The notes beneath the pieces were generated by a model that was given only the letters and a program-made list of their open reading frames with translations, was not told the DNA's origin and searched no databases. A stretch of 64,000 nt of DNA from positions 14,709,289 through 14,773,288 of the forward strand of contig NC_045146.1 in assembly GCF_008831285.2 (NCBI RefSeq). The letters run 5' to 3'. Shown one piece after another: positions 45,541 through 57,316 of this stretch. The translations under genes and the position numbers were made by a program. Position 1 is the stretch's first letter. Every line of letters starts with the position of its first letter. This DNA is from Nymphaea colorata (Eukaryota > Streptophyta > Magnoliopsida > Nymphaeales > Nymphaeaceae).

Positions 45541-46746
45541 TCCTTTTCTTTCCTATATTCCATTTCCTTCCGCCTACTGAGCCTACTTCTTGCCTTGGTA
45601 AATGACCATCTGATTTCTCACCCTTCTATTTCTCTTATGTATTGTCTTTTGAGTTTATTTGATTGGTATGCCGATGTCCTCTTGCAGGCTAGAGGCTCCG
45701 AGCTCTCCCCCACGGCCCCATGGACAGGTCTCTCTCTGTCTCTGTTATCTGTTTCGCAAATTTTTTAGTTTGGGGGGTTACCTGCATAAGCTTTCCAATA
45801 GATTCCGTCAGGCGGGAAAAAGATGCAAACTTTTTCCTGTTGCCGTTAATTTGGTCTGTTCTGTTCGAATACGCAGTGGGATGCTGTTCTTTCTCTTCCA
45901 TTAATGGTGAAAGTTTTTGCTTCACTTACTGCAACAGTGAACAGATCATGCTTGACCTGTATTGAAATTGTATTTTTATTGTAACGTTGCCACGAAGGTT
46001 GGAGTTTTCATGTATAGTTCATGGAATACGAGTGCTGCCAAATGTCAACATTTGTATGAGCTGATCTCTGTGACTCTGTCATAGATCAAATGGTTGTAGA
46101 AACTGTCAATTCTTAAAAAATTCAACTAAAAGGTAATAAATATTCAATGTTTTTTTGTGGGTTACTTTGCATGTGTTCATTTATGAAACATCTATGATGT
46201 TCATGAAGGTTTAAAATCAGCAGCCAAGTTCTCATATTTGGCAGTGCTAATATTCTGACAACTATATATGTAGACACAGGCACATGCACATGCATGTGAA
46301 CTCAACCCTATTTGTTCAAGCCTGAAAATTCCAAGGGCATGTTTTGAAATTAGTGAAATTTTCACAGGTACATATAGAATTTTCTTTTGTTTGTCTGCAT
46401 GCGAATATCCATTTGGAAAAGAAATGAAAAGAGAGCCAGGGGAAATGAGAATAGCAACTTGTCATAATAAAATTTATCCATCTCCAGTGAGATTAAAATT
46501 TTCATACAGAAGACTTGGCTTTTCACAATTTCTTTGAAAAAATGTTCTCATTTTGAACCATGCGAAGAAGTGAAAATTTTGGAACTTTGTTTCATTTTTA
46601 TTTTCCATTGCTAAGCGTACACTTAGACTTCAGAATGCTTCCTGTGAATTCATAGATTTGCTGACTGTTTGCCTGTGTTCTTTTTGTGTTATAGGAACAG
46701 AGACTTGCAAGATATAGTGGCAATGCAGTTGACATCTCCTTTTTCA
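45541..46746 (+). other. Possible 5' exons of the NUS1-like gene
   Basis: Three exon-like pieces with good splice signals. One ends at 45597 before GTAAAT. One spans 45688-45727 (CTTGCAG before, GTCTCT after) and contains an ATG at 45720. One spans 46695-46746 (TTATAG before, GTGAGT after). Joined in phase they would encode MDRNRDLQDIVAMQLTSPFS, and a phase-0 join to 48835 stays open. They could equally be untranslated leader. No homology supports them. Confidence 0.3.
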
Positions 46747-47960
46747 GTGAGTACTTTTGCTTATACTTGTTGCTTATTTGGAGAACTGTCTTAAATTTTC
46801 TGTGACTGCATCGGCTCATGATTTAAATATTTTCAGTTATCATATGGAACTGTGGAAGGATGTGGATGATTATGCAGAATGTTAGTGCATAGTTATAATA
46901 TGGATTGGTCTACGTGCTTGAATTGCATGGCAATTGTGTTGATTTTGAACAATAATTAAGTAAAAGGATTGCATTTGTTCATGAATCATGATAAGCTTTT
47001 TGTGTCCCTTGCTCTAAAATTAATTTTCATGTAGTTTCCCATGGTAGATCATTGCTTGGAAAGTTAGGTAGACATATTTTCTATCCTGGTGGACTTATGT
47101 GGGAAGCCATGAGAGAAGCATAAGAGAGAAATGTGCATGATAGGGATAACTCAGAATCAGAAGATGATCCATAACCGCTATTCTATTCATCACTCCTGCT
47201 ATTCTGTATGGACTCGGTAATACAAAAACACACATGCACACATACGCACACATACTTGTATATAAGGTTTTGGAATATGGGAATTGACTAAGTACGAGGG
47301 CTATGTGAACTTACTCATGAGTCACTTGAACAACTTGTGATGATTTATGAAATTACACACGTAAAATTATCTCCTCAAAATCAAATTGTTAAATTGCCAC
47401 TCACTTTTTGGAAAGGCAACTCTCTGCAGCACTTGTGAACCGCCAGCCAAGTTGATTAGATGGCTCATGTTCAGTGCACAGTCTCCGCATTTTCTATATA
47501 AATACATATATGTGTGTGTGTGGCAAATATAATGACAAGATTCTGACTTCTTTGTGCTGAACACATTCCTCAGAATCATGGCATTGTATTCACCTCAGTT
47601 GCATTTTTTCAATTTGGATCTGTCATCAGCAATTCTCTCACAGAAATGATAAAAACACTATTCTCCATCTATCTGAAATCTTCCTAGTCAACAGATCCTT
47701 ATAAGAATCTAATTTATGAACTTGTTCATTCTATGTTTTTGCATGACCAATCTGTTCAATAGTCTCCCAGAAATTATCTTTCATGTCAGGATTCTTACTT
47801 GAGTATTCTTTTCTTAAGGTTCAAGAAGTTTAAGTTTGTCTGGGAATTCTTAGATTTATGATTCATTATACGTAGGATGTAGATGCAGGTGCTGGTTTTC
47901 TGTGTGTGTTGCCACATGGTTGTGGATGAGGATGGCCACGTTTTAATATTAAAAGAAAAT

Positions 47961-48034
47961 AAATTTAAAATGGTTACGTACAAAACGCATAAGATATAAA
48001 TTTAAAATGGTTACGTACAAAACGCATAAGATAT
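47961..48034. repeat. Perfect tandem duplication, 37 bp x 2
   Basis: The unit starting AAATTTAAAATGGTTACG occurs at 47961 and 47998 with no differences seen, so the duplication is recent. It lies in the possible long intron upstream of NUS1 exon 48835. Confidence 0.85.
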
Positions 48035-48834
48035 AAATTTTTGTGAGACAGAACTATTGAATCAGAGTTTATGACTCAATCTGACAACACTCACCTTGAT
48101 TCAAAAGTCAAGTCTGATGCGAACAGATGTACTTGACCGCATTTGTCATCGCTGCTGATTGAACTTGGTGTCTTGGTTCAGCATGCACACCTGCACCCCA
48201 GTGCTAGTGCAACATAGTCGCTGCATCTTCTTAAGGAGTCTGGGCAGCATAGCACACAGACAGCACCAATGGGCCTTAATTGATTCCTTGAAATGCTTTT
48301 TTGCTCATATGCCGGCCTAAAATCTCAGCATCTCACAGGGATTTTCCTTCCATATTTGACAACCAAAAAATGTCTACCATTGACCTAAATCACAGGAGAA
48401 CACAGAATGAACTGTGTTCATAATTGTAATATGGTAGTTTCTTTCTTTCATGATTACAGGTTCTGCTTTTGCACTTTTAGCTTTTATTTCCCTTCTCTTT
48501 GAGTTGAAACTCGAAACTGATGATCTCTGAATGATTAATTTGTACATTACTGATGATATTGCATTACTATGTTGGAGTATAGGCATGTCTCTATCAATGT
48601 TTCCTTTTCTTGTTTTACATTCCTTATCCACCTAGAGTGTGTCTGTGATCAGTTCAGGAAAAAATTCCCTTTCATTAGCTGCATCACCTTGACATTTGTA
48701 TTAATATTTTTCTAGGAGGAGATCCACTGAAGAAATTTAATCAATGTCCTGATTCAATAATTCTCAGATTCTGATGCCTCCAGTGCTTCTTTGGTTGATA
48801 GGAAACATGATATTCGTGTCCATCTGATGTGCAG

Positions 48835-50840
48835 GGTCTACAGAGATCTAGAACATGGAGACTTATGCTTGGTCTCTGCTGGTTTCTGCTTCATCTACTG
48901 GTTAAGCTGCATCATCTGGCATTCGAATATCTCGCAAGTTACAATGCTGTCTTATCCTGATTGGGTATATGTTTAACTGGGTCCGACTAGGACTAAATAA
49001 ACTTCAATGTGTAGCTATTGTGGTGGACAGTGAAGAAGCTTTTCAGATCTCAAAAATATTTAGTCTTGTTCGCTGGTTATCAAAATTTGGTGTGAAGCAT
49101 ATTTCTCTTTATGATATGGATGGTAAGGTTTCAAGCTTCAAGTTTCTCTTTTCTGAGGATCTGTTCTCAATTTGTTGTTTATGAGTTGATAATTCAAACC
49201 ACGATGGAGTAACATTTGGTTACTAGGGCTTCGATTGATATATTTTCAAGTTTGAAGGTTTTGAAATTAAATCTTTGACTTAATTTCTATACCTAAACAA
49301 TGTTTGTCAAACATTCTGTTCCTTTGCTGAAGGTCAATACTTTATGAGAGCTTAGTTTTCCTCCATCAGGTAGCTTGTAGTTTCTTAGGTCAAATGGCTG
49401 AGGATGACTGCCAAACATCATAATTTTGTGTAGACTGATCAATGATCACTTCTATTATGCACTGTGTTCTGCAGGAGTTTTAAAAGAGTCAAAGAAATTT
49501 CTCGTCAAAAATTGGGCTGATCTGAGTCCACGAGAGTGGAAGGTGACTCTGTGTACTTGTATCTAATCTCTTCCTTTCTCCATTTAATGATTTATCTTTT
49601 TCAAAATATAGTTACCCACTTAACTTTGAATTGCAATTTTTCCTTCCCACTGCTCTGGAATCTACGTAAACCTTTCTTCTTGTCCAGGAAGCTGATAAGA
49701 AAGTTGGATCTCGTCATCAGAAGTCTGTGGACCTGGAATGGTTGTCCTTTTCTGATGGGAAGGAAGCAGTTGTTAGGGCCGCCATGTATATCTGCTCCAA
49801 CTACTCAAAACCTGTCACTGCTGATGCACCACAAACCAAACAAACGCTTACAAAGGCTGATCTGGACAAAGCACTGAGAGCAGTTGGTTAGCTTCGTATC
49901 TCTCTTTCCCCGTTTGTATTTTTTTTCGAATTCCAATTCCTCTCTCTGTGGTCTTACTCTGTGAATATCATACTATGTTTTGGGCCAGTTGGCTTTGACG
50001 CCTCAGTCCTTTGCATAGAACATGTGGCTTTGCATACTTATCTGTGTTTTCTTGTCCTCCAGGTTCTTGCGGACCAGAACCTGATCTCCTCTTCATATTT
50101 GGGCCTGCGAGATGCCATTTAGGTTTTCTAGCATGGAGATTGAGATACACAGAAATCATGTAAGTCACATTTTCCTAATATATTGTGCTGGAACATGGTT
50201 CCAGTACTAGATAGGCTAAGTATTGCACTAACTTGTGTCTTTTCCATGAGAAGGCTAGCTATCCAGTGACCTTAGGAAAAGTAGAACGTCAATGATTTAT
50301 GGAAGTTACTTCAGGACAAGTGAATCCCTTGATACTGGAGCTTTGTGGTAGTCAATTTATGACCTGGAAAGGGTTCAGTGGGTGCTATTTGTGCAAACCC
50401 ATTAGGAAATCACAAGACCTAGATTTCGAGATTGGAGAATTTGGGGGCATGTTAGCTGCAAATGTATGAACCTGGTCGCAATTTTTGAAGGGGACACTAA
50501 AATCAGGATAATCCTTGACATGGCAACTCATAATAAATTTGTTTCTAGAAGTCCTATATCTTTTGTTTTAGATGTAAGGTCTTAGTATCATCCATTGGCC
50601 TTTTGTCTGGGAAGTAAAGATCACACCGTCAGGCATAGCAAAGGAAAGTGTTTTGCCTTTCGCAAAGCAGTCAGTTCTTGCACTTTATTTTGTTTAACTG
50701 TGTTATCCTTTTCCTGTGGACTAACCTTAACACAAGAAAATGTGCAGAGACATATGGGGAAGCTGAGATCGTTGTCTTTCAGTGCCGTACTGAAGGTACT
50801 CTATGACTTTTCAAAGAAACATCAGAATTATGGCAAGTAG
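48835..50840 (+). CDS. NUS1: NUS1/LEW1-type dehydrodolichyl diphosphate synthase subunit (5' end uncertain, apparent frameshift)
   Basis: The Nogo-B-receptor-like subunit pairs with a cis-prenyltransferase in the ER to make dolichol for N-glycosylation. Exons: 48835-49122, 49475-49542, 49688-49886, 50063-50159, 50750-50840; the last four junctions are in phase. Family segments: CVAIVVDSEEA, WLSKFGVKHISLYDMDGVLKES, SFSDGKEAVVRAA, LTKADLDKALRAVG, GPEPDLLFIFGPARCHLGF, LAWRLRYTEI and the C-terminal KKHQNYGK. In the first exon one frame gives the expected membrane helix (MLGLCWFLLHLLVKLHHLAF, ATG at 48877) and stops at 48958-48960. The rest of the protein continues one base out of register, from LIGYMFNWVRLGLNKLQ. 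I see no intron that fits, so this is a frameshift, a sequence error, or a start at 48969 without the helix. The last acceptor is at a CAGAG tandem site; the second AG keeps the frame. Confidence 0.82.
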
Positions 50841-51520
50841 ATGCTCGATAAGACTTGAGGGTATTCATGTATTTAAATATATAAAACATATGATTCTACC
50901 CTAGTGCCTGGTGCTTGTTGAATTCAATATAAATCAGGAATTGATTCTGTCACATGTAAATGAGCTTAAATGTGTCCGGACCTTCTATCTATAGCGATTA
51001 TTTTGTTTTCTTCAGAACTCAACATGGTAGTGGCTCGCACTCTATTGACTAGTTCATGATGTACTTGACGAAATTTGCTTTCGAAATTTTCTTCAAGTAG
51101 ACACACCGGATAGATTTGCTGTGACCAGCACTTGCATCCACAATGTGAACTTAAAGAGTGTGTTTTATCCGGTTGGTACGAACATCGAGCCTACCACCTG
51201 AATGGCTTGCCAACACGGATATGCAGGGCGCCAGAGAGAGAGGGGCGGAGATTTTTTCTCACGTATATGACCTCATTATCTTCTCCTATAAACAACAAAA
51301 TGAGGAAATGAGCAAGTTGCAGAGGATTTGAATGCTCCTATCCATTCAACTCCTCAACAAGCACGCACTTTGTTAATTATACACTTCGCACTCATGGGGA
51401 TCCATGAATACAGCTAAAGGGAAAATGAGGGAGAGCACCCGAGGGTCATATATATATGATATATCGGAATACAGGAGTAGCCTTCATCCGATTCCCTCTA
51501 TCCAACGCCCCACAAGAGGT
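50841..51520. other. Intergenic gap between the NUS1-like and PBRP-like genes (convergent)
   Basis: About 680 bases, no coding signal. It should contain the two 3' untranslated regions. Confidence 0.6.
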
Positions 51521-52354
51521 TCACTTCCTGTGGCTTTTGCCTTCAACGCCTGGGAGATTCCCCTTCTTGACTTGTAACTGATCTACGTGACCAATCAATC
51601 CAGCAGACAAGTTTTGATAGACTGGCGGTGCATGAGATTCGGTTGAACGAGAAGCAGAAAAACGCCAACCACTACCTGGAAGGAGACCACCCGAATTCCC
51701 GGAACCGGCTCCCCTTGTGCTTGCAGTCACCTTCTTCTCGAAAGCATGGCTGCGCCTCATTACTGTCTATGTCTCTTTCTGGCCTTGTAGAGCTCCCGCT
51801 TTCCCTCAGAGCAGGCATACCGAACAGAAGGGAAGGCTGCCACTGTAAGCCGGATCGTTGTTATTTGCTCTTTCCGTTAATGGGGAGCCCCGAAGAGCAG
51901 CATCCCGATACTCTGCCTCCTTCTCCTTGCCTTTCCCTGCCTGTTGGTGTTGATCTCCATCTGTATCTTGCTGAATCTTTCTGGGTTTGGTTGTGTCATT
52001 TAAGAGCTTAGCCTGGCCGGCCGAAGAGGAAGAGAGGTCCACGACATCGGGCTTCAGAGATGTTGAGCGGCCGGAGTGGACAGTTGTCATGGGGAACGCC
52101 TTGTCCAGTGAGACAGCCGGAGTGTACTCGGGTGGAAGAAGGTCGTCCCGGTTCTCAAGAAGCTCCTTGTAAACCTTACGCAGGGTAACCTCCGTTAGCC
52201 CAGTCACCTTACATATTTCAGCCTGAGTTTTCCGCTTATCTTCCAACTGGCACGATACGTAGATGGCTGCCACCGAAATGCTTATCGGATTCCGGCGAGT
52301 ACAGAAGCATTTGTTTGTCACGACTTCGCCAATGTAGGTTGCCAAATCCTGAGC
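51521..52354 (-). CDS. PBRP: Plant-specific TFIIB-related protein (PBRP), 3' portion only
   Basis: PBRP is a TFIIB-like factor with a zinc ribbon and two cyclin-like repeats. The exon opens after a CACACAG acceptor at 52354 with AQDLATYIGEVVTNKCFCTRRN. It continues through the second cyclin repeat: NPISISVAAIYVSCQLEDKR, KTQAEICKVTGLTEVTLRK, VYKELLENRDDLLPPEYTPA and then a KAFPMTT tail. This frame is open to about 51806. The family C-terminus (SGWRFSASRSTESHAPPVYQ to a stop at 51521-51523) is in another frame. Either an intron joins them (a weak donor in GCTTACA/GTGGCA and an acceptor CTTCCAG are available) or the coding part is disrupted. The zinc ribbon and first repeat, about 270 residues in relatives, are not in the window. 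Working gene or truncated copy is undecided. Confidence 0.72.
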
Positions 52355-54271
52355 CTGTGTGCGCCAAACGCTCCTTCATTTGGGTAGGGCCCGGGCCTCT
52401 CGGTTCAGTTGCATTATGATAAGTACAGGGAATTAGCTTCTGTTTCTAAAATATTTTTCAATTCTTTTAGTTTTACAAACCATCCTGGGCCCTTTAGAGA
52501 GCACCAGTAAAATCAACCTTACCTTGTTTCGATTCTTATAATCTCTACTTTTTTTTTTTTTTTATGATGGTCAACAATTTGTGGTTGTACATCTCTTACA
52601 TTTCAGTTCTTTGGCTGATATATCTGTGTATCACCTCAAAATCCACTTGACTTTGGAGCCATCTGTTTCACATTTATTCACATTTATGTTGCTTTTGACT
52701 TTTGAGTGCGAGACTGCCTAAAAAACAAGAGAGAATGACAAAATGAGTTTGGCACGATGCATTACTTGGTTCGTGCTTTGGACATGGGGAGGGCGTTTGA
52801 TGAAAGAATACACAGATGCAATTAAAGATCTTGTTTGCTAGATTTAATAGTCAAGCGCTACATATAATTACAGTAGGTTTCCAAAGCAAAAACATGGTGT
52901 TTCTATAGTACGCACACGGATACATTTGTTCAGGTGCTTCATGAATCTATCCTTATTTTAAGACATATTTAAAAGAGCAGAGCTAAAAACTTTTCGTTGC
53001 AGGGGCCGATCAAAATTTTAACTTAACTAAAGCCAAAATATAATTTTTTAACTTCTTCTATAAATTAAACTGGAAGGCCGCATGGCCCCTACCAACCCCT
53101 CCCTCCACCTCTGTCTATTTCTAACATCAGACGACTCCAAAAAGGCTGTTTTGCAATGGTAATAGTTACTGTCACATTCATCTACCTCAAAAAATAAGGT
53201 AAATTCATAAATATTGTCACAAATGTTTTAGATTTATGGAACAGTAACAATGTATTACAGTTAACAAACGAATCCAAAGAATTACACTTTAACAACTTCT
53301 TATTTCCTTTTTGGCCATGCCTCAAGAGTCAAGGCAGCCGAAAAAGGTTAAACCATGCCGAATTTGCTTGAGTAAATGTCTCTTAGAGTTATAAAGTGTA
53401 TTGGACTTTATTGTGGAAAGATTATTGCAAGCACACTGAGTTAAAACTGGGCAGTCAGAAACTTCAAGAAGTGAAGTTCAATTGACTGACGTACGGCTCC
53501 GTTGGCAAGATATGGTAAAAGGCTTATTTAATCTCAACTTGCCTATTGGAAAAAGGACATGACATATCTCACCTAAATTATAAAGATAAAAACTTATTTT
53601 TTTTGTTAAACCCTTCGCCAATTTAAAGATGCTAAGTAGCAAAGTGGATGCTGATTTTATTATCGAAAAACATACAGGACATTTGATGATATCGCTGTTT
53701 AAAGTACATGTTCTTAATCTGCATGATCTTAAGACACCATATTCCTGTTCTAGAAAACTTGATGGATAAATTATTTCTACAACGAACAACTAAATAATAT
53801 ATGTAGTTACATCATATTCTTTTGAAATAAGAACGTTATGTTCTTAAAAAAAATATGTTAGAAGAACAAGTGTTCCAATGACGTATTGTTCTTACCAAAT
53901 CCCCTCATAGAGTAACCGGTTGTTCCAGAACTCTTATGTCCAGCTAAGGCGAATCCAAACAGGACAAACGACACAATAAAGATGTTCTAAATTTAAAACA
54001 TGAATGATTTGACGCGTTCACTCACACTTGTTTATGAGCAAAATGGATTCTTGTTAACACTTGGTTTTTTGTGCCATAAGCTTATAAGAATTGCAAATTT
54101 TTGGATTGTCATATTGCACAACACATTTAGTTTGAAAGAAAAAAACGCAAGAACAAAGTTAATAGACAAAAACTTCCAACTAAGGCGTTAGCATCCCATT
54201 GGTAATCCCCAAGGGAAGGTTAAGAATGTTAATCGGTTCCTGCAAAATTTAGTATTTTATTCAAGTATTGG

Positions 54272-54702
54272 TAGGGATGTCAACTGATCAGATTTCGATT
54301 TCAATCAGATATATACATTACTATATCCACTTTTTCGGATGTCTATATATTTGGATGCAAATACATATTTGAATTCGGACGTAAAAAAGTCTATATAGTA
54401 TATCGAAATCCAAAATCCCGAATTTATAATCTGAATATGCTCTGAATCCAGTTTTTATATTAGCATTTAAATCCAAATCTGTTTTTTTTTTAAATCAAGT
54501 TCAAACTATCTTACAAAAATTGAATATATGATATTTATTTAAAACTATATCTGATCCAAAGCTGAATCCAATCAATATTTACTTAAATCCAAATCCCATT
54601 CTGAATCTTAATCGTATGCCAACTTTTTTCCTTATCCTTTTTTTTATGTGGTTCAGTTAGACATCATCATATCCAAATCTGAATTATTGACATCTCTAGC
54701 TA
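54272..54702. mobile_element. TAGGGATGTCAA-ended non-autonomous element
   Basis: The left end TAGGGATGTCAAC and right end TTGACATCTCTA are inverted repeats of about 12 bp. The interior carries GATTTCAATCAGATATA, ATCCAAATCTG and similar AT-rich repeats. The inverted counterpart in the left arm is at about 37510-37930, so the insertion predates the arm duplication. No target duplication was clear. Confidence 0.5.
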
Positions 54703-54918
54703 ATGCCTGGGATGGAGAGATTCAAAATTACATTAACCAAAACAACATCATCTTCGACGAATTTTTTGGCCCGATGAATCGCTAGTAAAGGAAGCTCTTA
54801 GTTCTGTTTCAAAATAAATATTCGCCAACTCTAGTTCTAAGTAGAAGGGAAATTAAGAACAAAATGGACAACTACTAACCACCGCACCTTTTTCTGCGCG
54901 ATTCCAGACTCACGGAAA

Positions 54919-54961
54919 TCTCTCTCTCTCTCCCTCTATATATATATATATATATATATAT
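54919..54961. repeat. (TC)n-(TA)n microsatellite
   Basis: Right-arm counterpart of the 37116-37248 tract, much shorter. Confidence 0.9.
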
Positions 54962-55193
54962 TGCTCCCAACTGGCCCTTTCAGTTTTTTAAAAAAATTAA
55001 GAATCAGAAAAACCAGTCACTTGACAATATAAAGTTCTTCAAGATTGTTGATATAAGACTAAACTTTTGCGATCTTATACCATGAGTTGTGTTGGACCTA
55101 GAAAGACCAGGTACATAGTAGATAGGGTGATGTTTAAGTGTGAACCTTGGTTTTACCACTGCTTGAAGATTTTCTTCTTCCTCTTCCTCATTC
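54962..55193. other. Insertion of about 230 bp between two (TA)n tracts, right arm only
   Basis: The left arm has one uninterrupted AT tract here. In the right arm about 230 bp of non-repetitive sequence separates two (TA)n tracts. No terminal inverted repeats were seen, so the mechanism is unknown. Confidence 0.5.

Positions 55194-55249
<56 letters not shown>
55194..55249. repeat. (AT)n microsatellite
   Basis: About 27 AT units. Confidence 0.95.
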
Positions 55250-55252
<3 letters not shown>

Positions 55253-56784
55253 TATTCAAAGTAATTTGAATATCTGGCATCTAGCTCTCCACTATTCAGA
55301 GTTGCAGAAGAGGATGTTCATTTTTTGAATGCCTCTCCAGATCATACTTCAGATAAAATGAAGTTGGAATCCGACCTGATCTTTTCCCTTCTCAAAGAGA
55401 TGGAAGAGAGTGAGAAGCATCTAATTAATCTAACTCCATTTAGAGTATCATAAATGTACGTAACAATTTACATTGAGAAATTACTTTTTCTTTGGGTTTT
55501 TGTGCCGACTAACCACCAGCGCATGCATCTGCTCATTAGTCATTTCCCTTCGACCTGTCATGAATTTTATGGTTGATATTGTAGAGGACCCAAAAATAAA
55601 TGGTCCTTAAGAAAACCTGAAGCAATTTGGAACCAAAATCATTTTGGTCCATTTCTTATAGAAGCTGTTATTCCTGTATCTATATATGATTCGGATATTG
55701 TAACCTCAAGTTAAAGACTTGTGCAGGACCTTCTCTCCAAATTTTGTCCAATTCCAAACTCATTTGCGTAACCAATCGAATCTAAAACTAGAATCAGTCC
55801 TTCAAGAACCTATCTGAGCGAAGATTAATTTCATGCAATATCAACCTCTCAAAGAAGCGTAGGATTTTGAGTTGGTTGATTTTTTCTTTATTCTTTCTTT
55901 GCTTCAATCAAAACGATGACTATGGTAAAGCAGCAGCATCCTTTTGGATTGGCTAAAAACTCGTAGGATGGTTAAGTTGTAGGATTTTTGCATTTAGATC
56001 ATGATACAATAGAGCGACGGGAAAAAAGAACCAATGCCTGCTGATTCTCCACAAACCCGAAAAAATCCGCCTCCTTTGCAGGTAGCATTACCATTACCAT
56101 TGTGTGTTCAATCTTTCTGTTACTCCACCATTACCATCACAATCATTCCCTCAGACATTAAAGAGCTCGGAATTGCATTGATCTTCTTGCTCCCCACGCA
56201 CTCCCTCAGTCTTGATCTTGTTAGATCAAGAAAACTAGTATTTGTCCCAGTCAAAGCCGTTGTTTTTTTTACTTTAAACCGTTTTTGTTTCCAAATGAAT
56301 TTTAAACTTTAAACAAAGCTATTTTTTAATTAAACGTTTGATTTAGAGTTTGCAACCGAATTCTCTAGGGCTGGCCACTTCATCTTTCAAATTTTGAAGT
56401 TGTTTTTTTTATATTATGACCATTTTCAATAGGTTTAATACGGGTTAATCCTCAATTTCTTTCATTTACAGTCAAATCTGATTCAGATCTGGATATTAAC
56501 CTGTTCTACAAATTTTATCCAATTTCACACTCATCAACCGCTTAAAGAATCGATAAAATTTTTGAGTTGTTTATGACTACAGTAATGCGGCAGCATTCAC
56601 TTACATCGGCTAAAAATTCGTAGGGTGCAGGAAAATAAAGCAAGCGGAGAAAAGAAAAGAAGCCAACCACATTTGTTTCTCCCTACAAACCCAAACTAAC
56701 TGAACTGCCACCCTGCAAGTAGTTGTAGCCACGGAGGGCAGAAGAATCCAAGCGAATTGCAACCAAGAAAGGCAGTTTTTGGCC

Positions 56785-57316
56785 ATGAATCTCAATCTTT
56801 CTCTTGCTCCACTGCCACCATCACAATCGCCGCTGCGACCATCGCAACCATTCTCTCAGACACAAGAGAGCCCCGAATTCCAATGGTCTCTGGAAGGGCC
56901 ATCATCATCATATTCCTCACCATTGATACCGGCATGTTTTAGGCCAGCACAGCTTTCACAGCCACCCGCATTACAGGCATTACCACCATTGCGAGAGCGG
57001 TTGATATTCCCATCCTCATCTCCACCATTACCAGAACAGGATGTGGTAGAAAGAAGGCAACAACAATCATCTGCAACACCTCCACTGCTATCATTGCCAG
57101 CACCACCACAACAGCTGCTCTCGATTCGATTCCATCCCTTGCAGCTCCTTCGATGGTGAGTCATCGTAATCGTAATGTTCATGGTAGCAATGCTGGTGGT
57201 GGTGGTGCCGGAGGAAGAGGGGGCATACGTCCAAGGCAGAGTTCCAGCCGGCGGCCGCTTAAAGAAGATCGAATCCGACCACCTTACCCGTGGGCGATAG
57301 ACAAGAGGGCTACCCA
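56785..57316 (+). pseudogene. DUF7086 copy 2, 5' half only
   Basis: It starts MNLNLSLAPLPPSQSPL, closely matching the intact gene at 32544-33578, including FQWSLEGPSSSYSS, RPAQLSQPPALQALPP and LPAPPQQLLSIRFHP. There the frame is broken, and a second frame continues VSHRNRNVHGSNAGGGGAG to PPYPWAIDKRAT, where similarity ends at about 57316. The metal-binding domain is absent. It is the coding end of the right inverted arm, on the opposite strand to the intact gene. Confidence 0.8.

Larger units (their letters stand above)
52345..57316. repeat. Right arm of the large inverted duplication
   Basis: It matches 32990-39957 in reverse complement. It runs from the first bases of the PBRP exon, through what would be PBRP intron sequence, to a 5'-half copy of DUF7086. 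Two parts lack a left-arm partner: 54962-55193 (inside the AT tract) and about 55336-55850. No confident gene lies in 52355-56784; the open frames are short and not conserved between arms. Confidence 0.85.
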
